Part shown: positions 27,498 to 36,540 of the stretch, one piece after another
Numbering within the stretch: the first letter of the stretch is position 1
How the letters are laid out: the number at the start of each line of letters is the position of its first letter
Source of the DNA: an uncultured Poribacteria bacterium
GTDB lineage: Bacteria; Poribacteria; WGA-4E; WGA-3G
Direction of reading: 5' to 3'
NCBI GenBank assembly: GCA_951828385.1
Contig: OX639973.1
Span: 558,001 to 622,000 of the forward strand
Length of the DNA: 64,000 nucleotides
The notes under the pieces: generated by a model
The model's input: only the letters and a program-made list of their open reading frames with translations
Database searches by the model: none
Told to the model about the DNA's origin: nothing
Position numbers and translations under genes: made by a program

Positions 27498-28673
27498 TTA
27501 ATGGGTAAAGTCTCGAATCCGTGAAATTGCTTCATCTATCACTTCATCTGGATACGTTAAGGAGATTCTGCAGTACCCTTCGCTCCATTGTCCGTATCCG
27601 AGTCCGGGTGTTACGACCACGCCTACCTCCTCAAGCAGCGCTGTCGCAAAAGCGCGACTTGAACCGTTGAAACGGGGTGGTACAGGTGCCCAGATGTACA
27701 TCGTTGCCTTCGGTCTCTCGATTGCCCACCCACTATTTGTGAGTGCATCCACTACCGTGTCTCGGCGTTTTTGATAAATCACATTTATCGCAGGCGTGAT
27801 TTCGTCCGCTATTGAGAGTGCCTTTGCACCGGCAAACTGGAGCGATCGGAGTGAACCGTTATCTATGTTGTCTTTAACAGTTTTAACCGCGTTAACAGCG
27901 ATTGGGTTACCAACGACAAAACCTAAGCGCCATCCCGTCATATTAAACGCCTTGCTCAATGAAAAGAATTCAACGGCGACTTCGGCAGCACCCTCTACTT
28001 GCAAGATACTTGGGGAACGATAACCGTCGTAGGTGTTTTCGCTATAGGCGTTGTCGTGCGCGATAAGGATACTGTTTTGTCTCCCAAATTCCACGGCGCG
28101 CTCGAAGAAATCGAGGTCGGCGGTGGCGGTCGTCGGGTTGTTTGGATAATTGATCCAGAGGACTTTGGCAAGGCGTTTTATCTCGTCTGGGATAGCGTCA
28201 AAGTCAACATAGAAATCGTTTTCTCGCAGGAGCGGTGCATAGTAGGTCGTCGCGCTCGCAAAAACGTGTCCGATGTTATAGGTAGGGTATCCCGGACTTG
28301 CGGCAATGCCAATGTCGCCAGGATTAAGTATGCCAAGTGCCAGTTTAACGATAGCATCCTTACTTCCAAGGGTAGTAGCAACCTGATCGTCAGATAGCGT
28401 AACGCCATAACGATGTTGGTAAAAGTTGAGAACTGCCTGTGGAAAATCATCAACAGGGTTATCACATCCGTAGCGGTGCCGGTCAGGGTCTTCAGTGTTT
28501 TGGAGTGTGTGTACCAGCGTTTCAACAACCGGATCCGGTGTCGGGATATCTGGGTCACCGATGCCGAGGCTGATGACGTCAACGCCTCGTGCTTTCGCTG
28601 CCTGCATTTTTTGACGCAAATCTACAAAGAGATAGGGTGGTAGTTTCTGTAACCGTTCCGAGATTGTAACCAT
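27498..28673 (-). CDS. dapL: LL-diaminopimelate aminotransferase (DapL-type)
   Basis: A 391-residue fold-type I aminotransferase. LGIGDPDIPTPD, INYPNNPTTATADL and the PLP-lysine motif SLSKAFNMTGWRLGF fit the DapL/aspartate aminotransferase group. DapL converts tetrahydrodipicolinate directly to LL-diaminopimelate, bypassing the acylated steps of lysine synthesis. Two dapB genes, encoding the preceding step, lie 3 kb upstream on the same strand. An aspartate or other class I aminotransferase cannot be excluded without phylogeny. Confidence 0.82.
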   Translation of the reverse strand: MVTISERLQKLPPYLFVDLRQKMQAAKARGVDVISLGIGDPDIPTPDPVVETLVHTLQNTEDPDRHRYGCDNPVDDFPQAVLNFYQHRYGVTLSDDQVATTLGSKDAIVKLALGILNPGDIGIAASPGYPTYNIGHVFASATTYYAPLLRENDFYVDFDAIPDEIKRLAKVLWINYPNNPTTATADLDFFERAVEFGRQNSILIAHDNAYSENTYDGYRSPSILQVEGAAEVAVEFFSLSKAFNMTGWRLGFVVGNPIAVNAVKTVKDNIDNGSLRSLQFAGAKALSIADEITPAINVIYQKRRDTVVDALTNSGWAIERPKATMYIWAPVPPRFNGSSRAFATALLEEVGVVVTPGLGYGQWSEGYCRISLTYPDEVIDEAISRIRDFTH

Positions 28674-28744
28674 ATTTTTAATTTACCTTTTTGATAGTTA
28701 TCAGTTGTCAGTACGATTTTTCTCCGAAAAATCTTTCAGTGTAT

Positions 28745-28874
28745 CAGTAACCAGTAGCCAGTAACCAGTAGCCAGTTAAGAGGGTTTTCGCGAATCCTAA
28801 CGTCTCTTTCTCTTAACTGGTAACTCGTAACTGGTAACTGATAACCATTCCTCTGACAACTGGCAACTGGCAAC
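28745..28874. repeat. Heptanucleotide tandem repeats in two oppositely oriented blocks
   Basis: Block A (28745-28779) is five heptads of the type CAGTAAC/CAGTAGC. Block B (28814-28848) is five heptads of the type TAACTGG/TAACTCG, followed by three CAACTGG-like heptads up to the PhyH stop. Block A reads as YTACTGG on the other strand, so the two blocks are roughly inverted and could pair into a long imperfect hairpin. The region lies between dapL and the PhyH gene. Confidence 0.75.
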
Positions 28875-29617
28875 TATTTAAGATAGAGGATTGCCTGTTG
28901 TGCCTCACTGAGGCGCTCCATAACGTTTGGACTAAAATGCAAACCTTGACCGCCCCAATCCGGCATATAACCGATACTATAACAGTAATAGAGGGTCCGC
29001 CGTGGTCTGCCAGAGACATTGATGACGGATCCGTGTGTCAACGCCTCTGTAAAGATGATGGCATCCCCTGCTTTCGCCGGAATCGGTGTCAGCACAGGAT
29101 TTTCATCGGGGTGGCTTCCCCAAGGTTTGCGGAAATTGCTTTTATGTGCGCCCGGTATCACAGCGAAACAGCCGTCCTCCACATCACAATCTAACATCGG
29201 AAAAACAGCCTTTGTCAAGGTCGAAACCATCTCTCCGTTTTTGCAGTGGTATTGACATTTCGGAATAATCGGCGTGCCGTGCATGTGCAAGCCTGTATAA
29301 CCGCCGCCCCATCGGTAAATCGTGTAGGTATGATTGAGGCGATAGGGACCACTGGTTACGCCTTGAATCACGTCTAACACCTCCGGAATATCAATCAGCG
29401 CGTTAAAGGTGCTGTCTGCTTCCATGATATTGGAGATGTAGAGTTCCTTTTCCGTCCGCTCTGTTCCAAGACACAACGGCGACGGATAGTCTTCGGGAGG
29501 CATATTTTCGTACTGATCGAGCACAGCATTGCATGCGTTGACCACTTCTTGTGGAATCACACCCTTCAGCACGATAAAACCTTGCAGGTCGAATAGATAT
29601 TTTTGTTCGTCTGTCAT
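28874..29617 (-). CDS. Phytanoyl-CoA dioxygenase (PhyH) family protein
   Basis: A 247-residue Fe(II)/2-oxoglutarate oxygenase-like protein with a double-stranded beta-helix core. The region around YTGLHMHGTPIIPK supplies the first metal-binding His, and LTHGSVINVSGRPRR supplies the second His and the 2-oxoglutarate-binding Arg. FAVIPGAHKSNF is typical of the family. Substrate unknown; such proteins are very numerous in Poribacteria and other marine bacteria. AAGGA eight bases before ATG supports the start. Confidence 0.85.
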   Translation of the reverse strand: MTDEQKYLFDLQGFIVLKGVIPQEVVNACNAVLDQYENMPPEDYPSPLCLGTERTEKELYISNIMEADSTFNALIDIPEVLDVIQGVTSGPYRLNHTYTIYRWGGGYTGLHMHGTPIIPKCQYHCKNGEMVSTLTKAVFPMLDCDVEDGCFAVIPGAHKSNFRKPWGSHPDENPVLTPIPAKAGDAIIFTEALTHGSVINVSGRPRRTLYYCYSIGYMPDWGGQGLHFSPNVMERLSEAQQAILYLK

Positions 29618-29665
29618 GTTGATCTTCCTTGCGATGTGTGATTGTCTATTTGATAAACGGTGCGC

Positions 29666-31666
29666 TTACGGAACTGCCTCATATTTGAGGATTGTCCCGT
29701 TTTGACCAACCACCCATCCGCTGTTTGTGCTACTTATGTAGATAGCTTTCAGATCCGTTCGGGTATCTGTACGCTGAGGTCTCCAGTTTTGACCGCCATC
29801 CTTTGTATGGAGGACAAGCCCCTCTTTTCCAACGATCCAACCTTCTGTTTCAGAGATAAAAAATACATCGTCAAGAAAGTTTTTCGTATGACTCTCTTGG
29901 CGAACCCAAGTTTTCCCGCCGTTCTCGGTATGTAGAATCAACCCATCCATACCCAAGCTGCGCAAATCTAAACCGACGACCCATCCAATTTCTGGTGAGA
30001 CGAAGGTAACGGCATCGAGGAAAAAGAATGGGTGCCGTCCGCTGATAGATGCCAACTTCCAATTGGCACCACTATCGACTGTGGAAAGCATTGTGCCATT
30101 CATTCCGACGACCCAACCGCGCTGTTTGGAAGTAAAGTGAACGTCAAACAGGTTCCAAGCTGTTCCGCTCTGTTGCCGGTTCCACGTTTTTCCGCCATCA
30201 TTTGTATGGATGATTTCGCCGCCGCTTCCTACACACCATCCGTTTTCTTCGTCCACAAAAAACAGAGAAAGCAGGTCCTGCTCTGTCCCTGAAGTTTGAC
30301 GATGCCAAACGCTCCCACCGTTTGCCGTGTGCAGAACCACACCGGCTTCAGCAACTGCCCACCCTTTTTGCGGGGATACAAAATGAGCGGCACCGAAACA
30401 CTCAGTCGTCCGGCTGTCTTGCGCGTTCCACACGACACCGCCATCCTCAGTGCGGAGGATAGCCCCGCGATCACCAACGACATACCCTTCTTCCGACGAA
30501 ACAGCACAGACCCCTACTAAGAGATGGCTCGGACTCGATTGTGATTCCCATGTTACACCCCCATTGCGAGTGTGAAGAATCGTACCGTTTTCACCGACCA
30601 CCCAACCGAGTCGTTTAGTGACAAAGTCAACACCGAGTAGGACAGCGTCAGCACTGTTGTGGAAACGGGGACCGCCGCGTTGATGTTTCCATTTTCCTTT
30701 TCCACCCGACGCGGTATGCAGAATCACACCTAAGTCGCCAACGATCCAACCGTTTTGTGTATCCGTGAAGTCAATATCATAAAGTGTAAAAGTGTGCAGC
30801 GGCTCTTTGCCGAGATACTCCGGTTGCCCATAACTCGTCTTATGGCGTTGATTACTGCCATCTGTGATGAATTGCCATGTTTTCCCGCCATCAGTTGTTG
30901 CGTAGACACTCCGTCGATCCCCTATAACCCAACCTGTCTGTTTGTCAATAAAGTAAAGGTTGAACAGTGCGGCTTCTGTGGTGAATTGTTCTTCCCACGT
31001 GGTGCCACCATCGGTTGTTCGATAGATGTAACCCGCGTTTTTTCCTGCCGCCGTGTTTCGATAGGTGATAATCCACCCGTAATTTTCGTCTACGAAGTGA
31101 ATCCCTTTCAATGATTTTCTGCTAAACACGCTCCCGTCAACCTTATGAAAGGTCTGTCCGCCGTCGGTTGATTTGAGCAGTGTACCCCAATCCCCAACAA
31201 TCCAACCTGTGGCTTCCGCGATAAAAAAATCGTGGAGGTTATTTTCTGTATCTGTTTTAATAGGTTTCCACATTTTTCCACCATCGGAGGTGTGGATAAG
31301 TACACCACTTTCACCAAGGCACCATCCTTCTAACTCAGAACGGAAATAGACTTTTCGCAAAGGTTTACTGAAAACGCCGCTGTTCTGCCTGTGCCACGTT
31401 TGTCCGCCATTGTCTGTGTGGATGATAAGGCTTTCCGCATCCTCTTCAGCATCTAAACCTGGAATTATGTCTACAGCGTTACCCACTGCCCAACCCAGAT
31501 TTTCATCTACAAAATGCACATCGTATAGGTGCGATGTCCAATCGCCTTCCATGACGGTTTTCCATTCGTACCGGATATGTTTTTTAGACGTTGTATCCCC
31601 ACATCCGTTTATAACAATGATGAGAATAATAAGCAGAGAGAGGACTTGTGAACGACGCTGCAACAT
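29666..31666 (-). CDS. Ycf48/BNR-type propeller lipoprotein
   Basis: About 666 residues. The N-terminus (LSLLIILIIVINGCGD) ends in a lipobox Cys, so the protein is probably an anchored lipoprotein. The rest consists of many GWVVG-type repeats separated by TDGGxTW Asp-box-like motifs (HTDNGGQTWHR, STDGGQTFHK), as in Ycf48-like propellers. It starts four bases after the dapB stop, with no clear ribosome site, suggesting reinitiation; longer upstream starts would overlap dapB. No role in photosystem assembly is implied. Confidence 0.82.
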   Translation of the reverse strand: MLQRRSQVLSLLIILIIVINGCGDTTSKKHIRYEWKTVMEGDWTSHLYDVHFVDENLGWAVGNAVDIIPGLDAEEDAESLIIHTDNGGQTWHRQNSGVFSKPLRKVYFRSELEGWCLGESGVLIHTSDGGKMWKPIKTDTENNLHDFFIAEATGWIVGDWGTLLKSTDGGQTFHKVDGSVFSRKSLKGIHFVDENYGWIITYRNTAAGKNAGYIYRTTDGGTTWEEQFTTEAALFNLYFIDKQTGWVIGDRRSVYATTDGGKTWQFITDGSNQRHKTSYGQPEYLGKEPLHTFTLYDIDFTDTQNGWIVGDLGVILHTASGGKGKWKHQRGGPRFHNSADAVLLGVDFVTKRLGWVVGENGTILHTRNGGVTWESQSSPSHLLVGVCAVSSEEGYVVGDRGAILRTEDGGVVWNAQDSRTTECFGAAHFVSPQKGWAVAEAGVVLHTANGGSVWHRQTSGTEQDLLSLFFVDEENGWCVGSGGEIIHTNDGGKTWNRQQSGTAWNLFDVHFTSKQRGWVVGMNGTMLSTVDSGANWKLASISGRHPFFFLDAVTFVSPEIGWVVGLDLRSLGMDGLILHTENGGKTWVRQESHTKNFLDDVFFISETEGWIVGKEGLVLHTKDGGQNWRPQRTDTRTDLKAIYISSTNSGWVVGQNGTILKYEAVP

Positions 31667-31670
31667 CCAA

Positions 31671-32486
31671 TTAGTCGTGCTTTTGAGAATGAAAAAGGAT
31701 TTCGCTAACATCATGTAATCCCTTGGGAGCATTGACGACCCACCTCGCTGCGCGAATCGCACCTTTCGCAAACGCTTCTCGGCTGTGGGAGCGATGGACA
31801 ACACTTAATTGTTCGCCTTCGGTTGTAAACAGCACTGTGTGATCGCCAGCAATATCGCCACCCCGCACGGCATGGATACCAATCTGTTTCTTCGGTCTCG
31901 CGCCGACGATGCCGTGGCGACCGTAGACACCTACCTCATCTAAATCTCGTGCGAGCGTCTCAGTGACCGTTTCGGCTAAGCGAAGAGCGGTGCCGCTCGG
32001 TGAATCTACTTTGTGGCTGTGATGTGCTTCTATGACTTCAATATTATAATCATCTCCGAGGGCTTTGGCAATTAAATCGAGGGCTTGGATCATCACATTA
32101 ACACCGAGGCTCATGTTCGGTGCCATCACGCAGCGGATATGGGATGCGAGTTCCTTGACAGTCGCAAGCTCATCAGCATCGAACCCAGTTGTTCCGATAA
32201 CTATGGCTTTATCTGTATGGACAACTTGTTGAAGATACTCCAAAGCCGCGTTCGGTTTTGAAAACTCAATGACAACATCAGCGTTTTGAAGTACGTCGTC
32301 GAGTTTACCTGTGATAGGTACGCCGATATCACCAATACCTGCAACGATACCAGCATCGCTTCCGACGTGTGGATGCGATGGGTATTGGATAGCACCAACG
32401 AGTTGCATATCGGTTTGTTGCGCAATGCCTCGTGTGATGCACCGCCCCATACGACCACAGACACCGGTAATAACAACACGAATCAT
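31671..32486 (-). CDS. dapB: 4-hydroxy-tetrahydrodipicolinate reductase, copy 1
   Basis: A 271-residue DapB with the N-terminal dinucleotide motif TGVCGRMG, the catalytic segment EAHHSHKVDSPSGTA, and the C-terminal GGDIAGDHTVLF. It reduces hydroxytetrahydrodipicolinate in the lysine and diaminopimelate pathway. The start at 32486 (MIRVVITG) has AGGA six bases upstream and matches its paralogue; an ATG at 32492 is less likely. It follows a second dapB by only 18 bp. Confidence 0.92.
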   Translation of the reverse strand: MIRVVITGVCGRMGRCITRGIAQQTDMQLVGAIQYPSHPHVGSDAGIVAGIGDIGVPITGKLDDVLQNADVVIEFSKPNAALEYLQQVVHTDKAIVIGTTGFDADELATVKELASHIRCVMAPNMSLGVNVMIQALDLIAKALGDDYNIEVIEAHHSHKVDSPSGTALRLAETVTETLARDLDEVGVYGRHGIVGARPKKQIGIHAVRGGDIAGDHTVLFTTEGEQLSVVHRSHSREAFAKGAIRAARWVVNAPKGLHDVSEILFHSQKHD

Positions 32487-32504
32487 CGGCATTCCTCATA
32501 GCGG

Positions 32505-33308
32505 CTACTTCTGAAAAAGGACTTCGCTAACATCGTGCAACCCTTTAGGGGCATCAATGACCCATCTCGCTGCACGGATCGCCCCTTTGGCAAACGCTTC
32601 TGGACTGTGCGCGCGGTGGACAACACTTAATTGCTCACCCTCAGTCGCAAACAGCACGGTATGATCACCAGCAATATCACCGCCTCGCACGGCATGGATG
32701 CCAATCTGTTTCTTCGGTCTCGCACCGACGATGCCGTGGCGACCATAGACACCTACCTCATCTAAATCACGTCCCAACGCTGCGGCGACCGTTTCGGCTA
32801 ATCGCAGTGCGGTGCCGCTCGGCGAATCTGCTTTGTGGTTGTGATGCGCCTCTATGACCTCAATATCGTAATCGTCTCCAAGGGCTTTGGCAATGAGTTC
32901 AAGTGCTTGAATCATCACATTGACACCGAGGCTCATGTTTGGTGCCATCACGCAGCGAATTTGAGATGCAAGTTCCTTGACAGTTGCAAGTTCATCGGAG
33001 TTAAACCCAGTTGTCGCAATTATCATCGCTTTATCTGCATCAACAACCTGCCTGAGATGCTGTAACGTTGCTTCGGGTTTTGAGAATTCAATAACGACAT
33101 CAGCGTTTCCAAGTGCATCGTTGAGTTTACTTGTGATGGCTACACCGATTTCGCCGATACCTGCAACAACACCGGCATCACTGCCGATTTGTGGGTGTTC
33201 GGCGTATTCAATTGCGCCAACAATTTCCATATCGGTTTGTTGGGTAACGCCTTGGATGATAAGCCGTCCCATACGGCCGCATGCGCCATTAATAATTACA
33301 CGGATCAT
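32505..33308 (-). CDS. dapB: 4-hydroxy-tetrahydrodipicolinate reductase, copy 2
   Basis: A 267-residue DapB (MIRVIINGACGRMG at the start, EAHHNHKADSPSGTA at the active site, GGDIAGDHTVLF near the end). It is a tandem paralogue of the next gene downstream. Identity is very high from about residue 115 onward and clearly lower in the dinucleotide-binding part. AGGA seven bases before ATG. A candidate promoter lies about 85 bp upstream. Two full-length copies with intact active sites suggest either dosage or different cofactor preference (NADH versus NADPH). Confidence 0.92.
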   Translation of the reverse strand: MIRVIINGACGRMGRLIIQGVTQQTDMEIVGAIEYAEHPQIGSDAGVVAGIGEIGVAITSKLNDALGNADVVIEFSKPEATLQHLRQVVDADKAMIIATTGFNSDELATVKELASQIRCVMAPNMSLGVNVMIQALELIAKALGDDYDIEVIEAHHNHKADSPSGTALRLAETVAAALGRDLDEVGVYGRHGIVGARPKKQIGIHAVRGGDIAGDHTVLFATEGEQLSVVHRAHSPEAFAKGAIRAARWVIDAPKGLHDVSEVLFQK

Positions 33309-33393
33309 TAAGTTTCCTCGATAAAAACGGATATGTGTCTAATACACGACTATAATTAAAACTTATTTCTAATGTAAGCAGGTATGCAAAATT

Positions 33394-33422
33394 AGTTTAA
33401 CAGAAACCGAGTTTTATGTAAA
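33394..33422 (-). promoter_or_regulatory. Candidate sigma70 promoter of the dapB block
   Basis: On the minus strand TTTACA (33417-33422) and TAAACT (33394-33399) are separated by exactly 17 bases, about 85 bp before the dapB copy 2 start. No lysine riboswitch-like leader was recognised in the short stretch between. Confidence 0.45.
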
Positions 33423-33527
33423 CCCGAAATCGAACATCAGCCAGGGCATTCAATGTTTCGGCAGGAGGATTGCTTTTTAGATGTAGCAAACGTAAGCATG
33501 ACTGGAGAAACGACACAGGAGGTAGTG

Positions 33528-34427
33528 TCAATTTTTTCCTAATCTCGCCTGTTCTCCCGCGTGGTAAGAACTCCGAACCAGGGGTCCCGATTCTACATGC
33601 CGAAATCCCATTTCTATCCCTGCTTCTCTGAGTTCGTCAAATTCTTCGGGGGTATAGTAGCGTTGAATTGGCAAATGGCGTGAAGAGGGTGAAAGGTATT
33701 GTCCTATCGTGAGAATATCACACCCAGTGTCGCGAATGTCCTGCATTGTTTCCAAAAGTTCCGTCACAGTTTCCCCTAAGCCCACCATGAGTCCGGATTT
33801 CGTGAGCATCCGTGCATCAAGCTGCTTGCTGACTTGAAGAAGTGTGAGGGTCTGTTGATAATTCGCATAAGGACGGACACGGCGGTAGAGACGCGAGACC
33901 GTCTCTGTATTGTGATTCAGGACTTCAGGACGTGCTTGTACGATGACTTCAAGTGCGTCCCAATTCCCTTCAAGGTCGGGGATAAGCACTTCCACTGTGC
34001 ATCCGGGACGATGTTTTCGCGCTTCGGCGATGCATTCTGCGAAGACGCTTGCACCACCATCGCTGAGATCATCACGATTGACTGAGGTAATAACGATGTG
34101 TTTTAGTTTTAGGTAACCGACGGCTTCTCCGAGGCGTCGCGGTTCATCGGTATCAACGATGCCGCCGGGGGCACCTTTTTTCACAGCACAAAACATGCAT
34201 CGGCGCGTACAGACATCGCCTAATATCATAAAGGTCGCGGTACGGCTGTTCCAACACTCGCCGATATTCGGACATCGCGCTTCTTCGCAAACGGTGTGAA
34301 GCTGCAAATCCCGCATGAGTTTTTTGAGTTCAGCGTAGTTACCGCCGCCCGGAATTCGCGCCTTAATCCACGACGGATGACGACGTTGTTCTATTTTTCT
34401 GTCGATGATCGGAAGCGTTTTTAGCAT
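33528..34427 (-). CDS. lipA: Lipoyl synthase
   Basis: A 299-residue radical SAM enzyme that inserts two sulfurs into octanoyl groups to form lipoyl cofactors. It shows both clusters: the auxiliary CEEARCPNIGEC (C-x4-C-x5-C) and the radical SAM CTRRCMFC (C-x3-C-x2-C), plus the conserved C-terminal RSSYHAGEQ. The start at 34427 (MLKTLPI) is chosen because the longer frame would read through the tRNA gene upstream. It lies 29 bp after that tRNA. No lipB is present in the window. Confidence 0.95.
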   Translation of the reverse strand: MLKTLPIIDRKIEQRRHPSWIKARIPGGGNYAELKKLMRDLQLHTVCEEARCPNIGECWNSRTATFMILGDVCTRRCMFCAVKKGAPGGIVDTDEPRRLGEAVGYLKLKHIVITSVNRDDLSDGGASVFAECIAEARKHRPGCTVEVLIPDLEGNWDALEVIVQARPEVLNHNTETVSRLYRRVRPYANYQQTLTLLQVSKQLDARMLTKSGLMVGLGETVTELLETMQDIRDTGCDILTIGQYLSPSSRHLPIQRYYTPEEFDELREAGIEMGFRHVESGPLVRSSYHAGEQARLGKN

Positions 34428-34456
34428 TTTTCCGTATCCGCTTAGTGAGGTATAAG

Positions 34457-34550
34457 TGGCGGGAGAGGGTGGGAGTCGAACCCACCAATCCACGTGTATG
34501 GACTATCCGGTTTTGAAGACCGGTAGGGCCACCGGACCCTATCCTCCCCC
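34457..34550 (-). tRNA. selC: tRNA-Sec (anticodon UCA)
   Basis: A 94-nt selenocysteine tRNA. Features I could fold by hand: 8-bp acceptor stem (GGGGGAGG with CCTCTCCC, one G-U pair), 6-bp D stem (AGGGTC with GGCCCT) with a 4-nt loop, 5-bp anticodon stem with loop CTTCAAA (anticodon TCA), a long variable arm (TCCA/TGGA), a 5-bp T stem (GTGGG/CCCAC), and encoded GCCA 3' end. The 8-bp acceptor and 6-bp D stem are diagnostic of bacterial tRNA-Sec. It lies 15 bp after selB. Confidence 0.95.
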
Positions 34551-34565
34551 ATAATCATAGCACGC

Positions 34566-36506
34566 TTATATTCGCGACAACCGCGGGTGTAATCTTCGGA
34601 CGTTCCCGTCTCGAACTGTGAGATTCTGGGTGTCGCAGTATTCTAAGAACGGCACCGCATATTTTCGCGAGGTTTGCGCGGCTTCACGGAATTCAGCAAC
34701 GGTTATCGTCTCATTCTCACGAAGGTGAGCGATTAATAAATCACTAACTTTCTCAAAAACAGTTTTGTGGATGAAAAAATTATCTGCTATTTTGATAAAT
34801 TGCCCCAAGTTCAGGAGGGCAAAAAATGTGGATTCAAGGACCTTCGGTGTGTATTCTGACAATAGCGTATTGAGTTCACTGAGTGCAGGTGTGTTCATAC
34901 CCGCCTCCAAGAATAATTTCTCCAGCGTCTCTTTTGCTGTCTCCTCTTCTTGGGAAAACTGAATCTCATGGGATGCCAAACGGAGCAGATTTCCCTCCGT
35001 AACAAGCAGACGCTCAGTAATGAGTTGGTTTTCAAGTTTCTCAAAACCGAGTTCATCGATGTTGAGTTCTCGGCGCAGTTGCGACACATTTTGACCCGCA
35101 AGAAGCGGCTGTGCCTCATGAAACGCTGCCAATGCGTCTAATATTTTTTGTTTAGCTGCTGATGTCCGTGCTGCATCAGAAACGAGGGGTGTCCGTCCCG
35201 ATTTATCCCAACGGACAATTTTATCTTCAGTTTCAAGCCTATTTAAGAGGGTTTTTACATCCGTTTTGGAATGCGGGAGATAGTAATAAAGAAACGATTC
35301 TGGGACGCAAAGGGTTTCGCTATTTACCAACACGGTGTTAACTATCTCGGAGTCATCGGCTTCCTCCCATTGTGCTAAAGTGGCAATGGTTTCAGGCGTG
35401 AACCGCTTATGTTTTGGCGCAAATGGATTAATAACCGCGCCGCCACCGACTGTATGCTGTGCCGAGAAATCGCGTAAAATGATTCGGTCGCCTCTAAAGG
35501 TTAAAATCGGTTGCTCTAAACGGAGTTGGACTTGCACATTGTCCCCGGGCAGAATTGCCTCATCCACGAGTAGAATCAGTCTGCAAAATATTTCACGGGT
35601 ACCGAGATACGCCCGAAAACGGCTCCAATGTTCAATGAGCCTCGGAAATGAGGACAGCACCTGCAAAGACACATCTATGTTGTCAGTCACCTGAGAATAT
35701 TCAATCGGGCAGAGGACATCACCGCGTTGAACATTCTGTGCAGAGGTGCCAGAGAGATTCAGCGCCGTTCGCTGTCCGGCTTGCGCGACCGTTGCGGGTT
35801 CATTGTGGACCTGTATACCGCGTACCCGAACGACATCTCCTTGCGGAAGAATTACCATGCGTTGTTCTCGATTGATGGATCCACCGATGAGGGTTCCGGT
35901 TACAACAACGCCGAATCCTTGGACAGTAAAAACCCGATCAACGTATAGCCTTGGGATACCGTCATGTTCCTCCGATTTTGTCGCGAGTGCTACCTGTTCG
36001 ACAATCGTCCGCTTTAGCGTTTCAATCCCCGCGCCAGTTATTGCAGAGACACTCACAGTTGGAATCCCTTCGAGACTTGTACCGACGAGCATTTCCTGTG
36101 TCATTTCGGTCGCTTCCGCCAATTCATCGGCGGTTGCCAAGTCAGATTTTGTCATGACGAGGATGCCGTTTGAAATGCCGAGCAAATCTAAGATCGCCAA
36201 ATGTTCAAGCGTCTGTTCTTGCACCCCCTCTTTAGCATCGACGACAAAAAGGACGACATCCATCCCGTAGGCACCGGAAAGCATACTTCGGATAAATTTC
36301 TCGTGTCCGGGTACATCAACGATCCCTGCGCGCGAGTTATCAGGTAGGTCAAAATAAGCAAAACCTAACTCAATAGACAAACCGCGCTCACGTTCCTCCT
36401 TGAGCCGGTCTGTCTCCATCCCCGTGAGTGTGCCGACGAGTGCCGTTTTCCCATGGTCAACATGTCCTGCTGTTCCGATGATAAGGTGGCGACTATCTTG
36501 ATGCAT
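34566..36506 (-). CDS. selB: Selenocysteine-specific elongation factor SelB
   Basis: A 646-residue translational GTPase that delivers Sec-tRNA to UGA codons marked by a SECIS hairpin. G1 is GHVDHGKT, followed by DVPGHEKFI (G3) and VMTKSDLA (G4). After the EF-Tu-like domains come winged-helix segments at the C-terminus (RENETITVAEFREAAQTS) that bind the SECIS RNA. The tRNA-Sec gene follows directly and may share its transcript. selA and selD are not in the window, and no in-frame UGA selenoprotein was recognised here. Confidence 0.95.
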   Translation of the reverse strand: MHQDSRHLIIGTAGHVDHGKTALVGTLTGMETDRLKEERERGLSIELGFAYFDLPDNSRAGIVDVPGHEKFIRSMLSGAYGMDVVLFVVDAKEGVQEQTLEHLAILDLLGISNGILVMTKSDLATADELAEATEMTQEMLVGTSLEGIPTVSVSAITGAGIETLKRTIVEQVALATKSEEHDGIPRLYVDRVFTVQGFGVVVTGTLIGGSINREQRMVILPQGDVVRVRGIQVHNEPATVAQAGQRTALNLSGTSAQNVQRGDVLCPIEYSQVTDNIDVSLQVLSSFPRLIEHWSRFRAYLGTREIFCRLILLVDEAILPGDNVQVQLRLEQPILTFRGDRIILRDFSAQHTVGGGAVINPFAPKHKRFTPETIATLAQWEEADDSEIVNTVLVNSETLCVPESFLYYYLPHSKTDVKTLLNRLETEDKIVRWDKSGRTPLVSDAARTSAAKQKILDALAAFHEAQPLLAGQNVSQLRRELNIDELGFEKLENQLITERLLVTEGNLLRLASHEIQFSQEEETAKETLEKLFLEAGMNTPALSELNTLLSEYTPKVLESTFFALLNLGQFIKIADNFFIHKTVFEKVSDLLIAHLRENETITVAEFREAAQTSRKYAVPFLEYCDTQNLTVRDGNVRRLHPRLSRI

Positions 36507-36540
36507 GCGTTAATTCCGATGGTTTACTCAGACTTTCACA

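Noticed and set aside
31667-31804. Longer N-terminus for the Ycf48-like lipoprotein
   Set aside because: It would overlap dapB by over 100 bp and put an unusually long charged segment before the lipobox signal peptide.
33309-33527. Lysine riboswitch upstream of dapB
   Set aside because: The leader after the candidate promoter is only about 80 nt and lacks recognisable multi-helix lysine riboswitch features.
34428-34493. Longer lipA start (MDWWVRLP)
   Set aside because: It would be translated from inside the tRNA-Sec gene; the conserved lipoyl synthase sequence begins after 34427.
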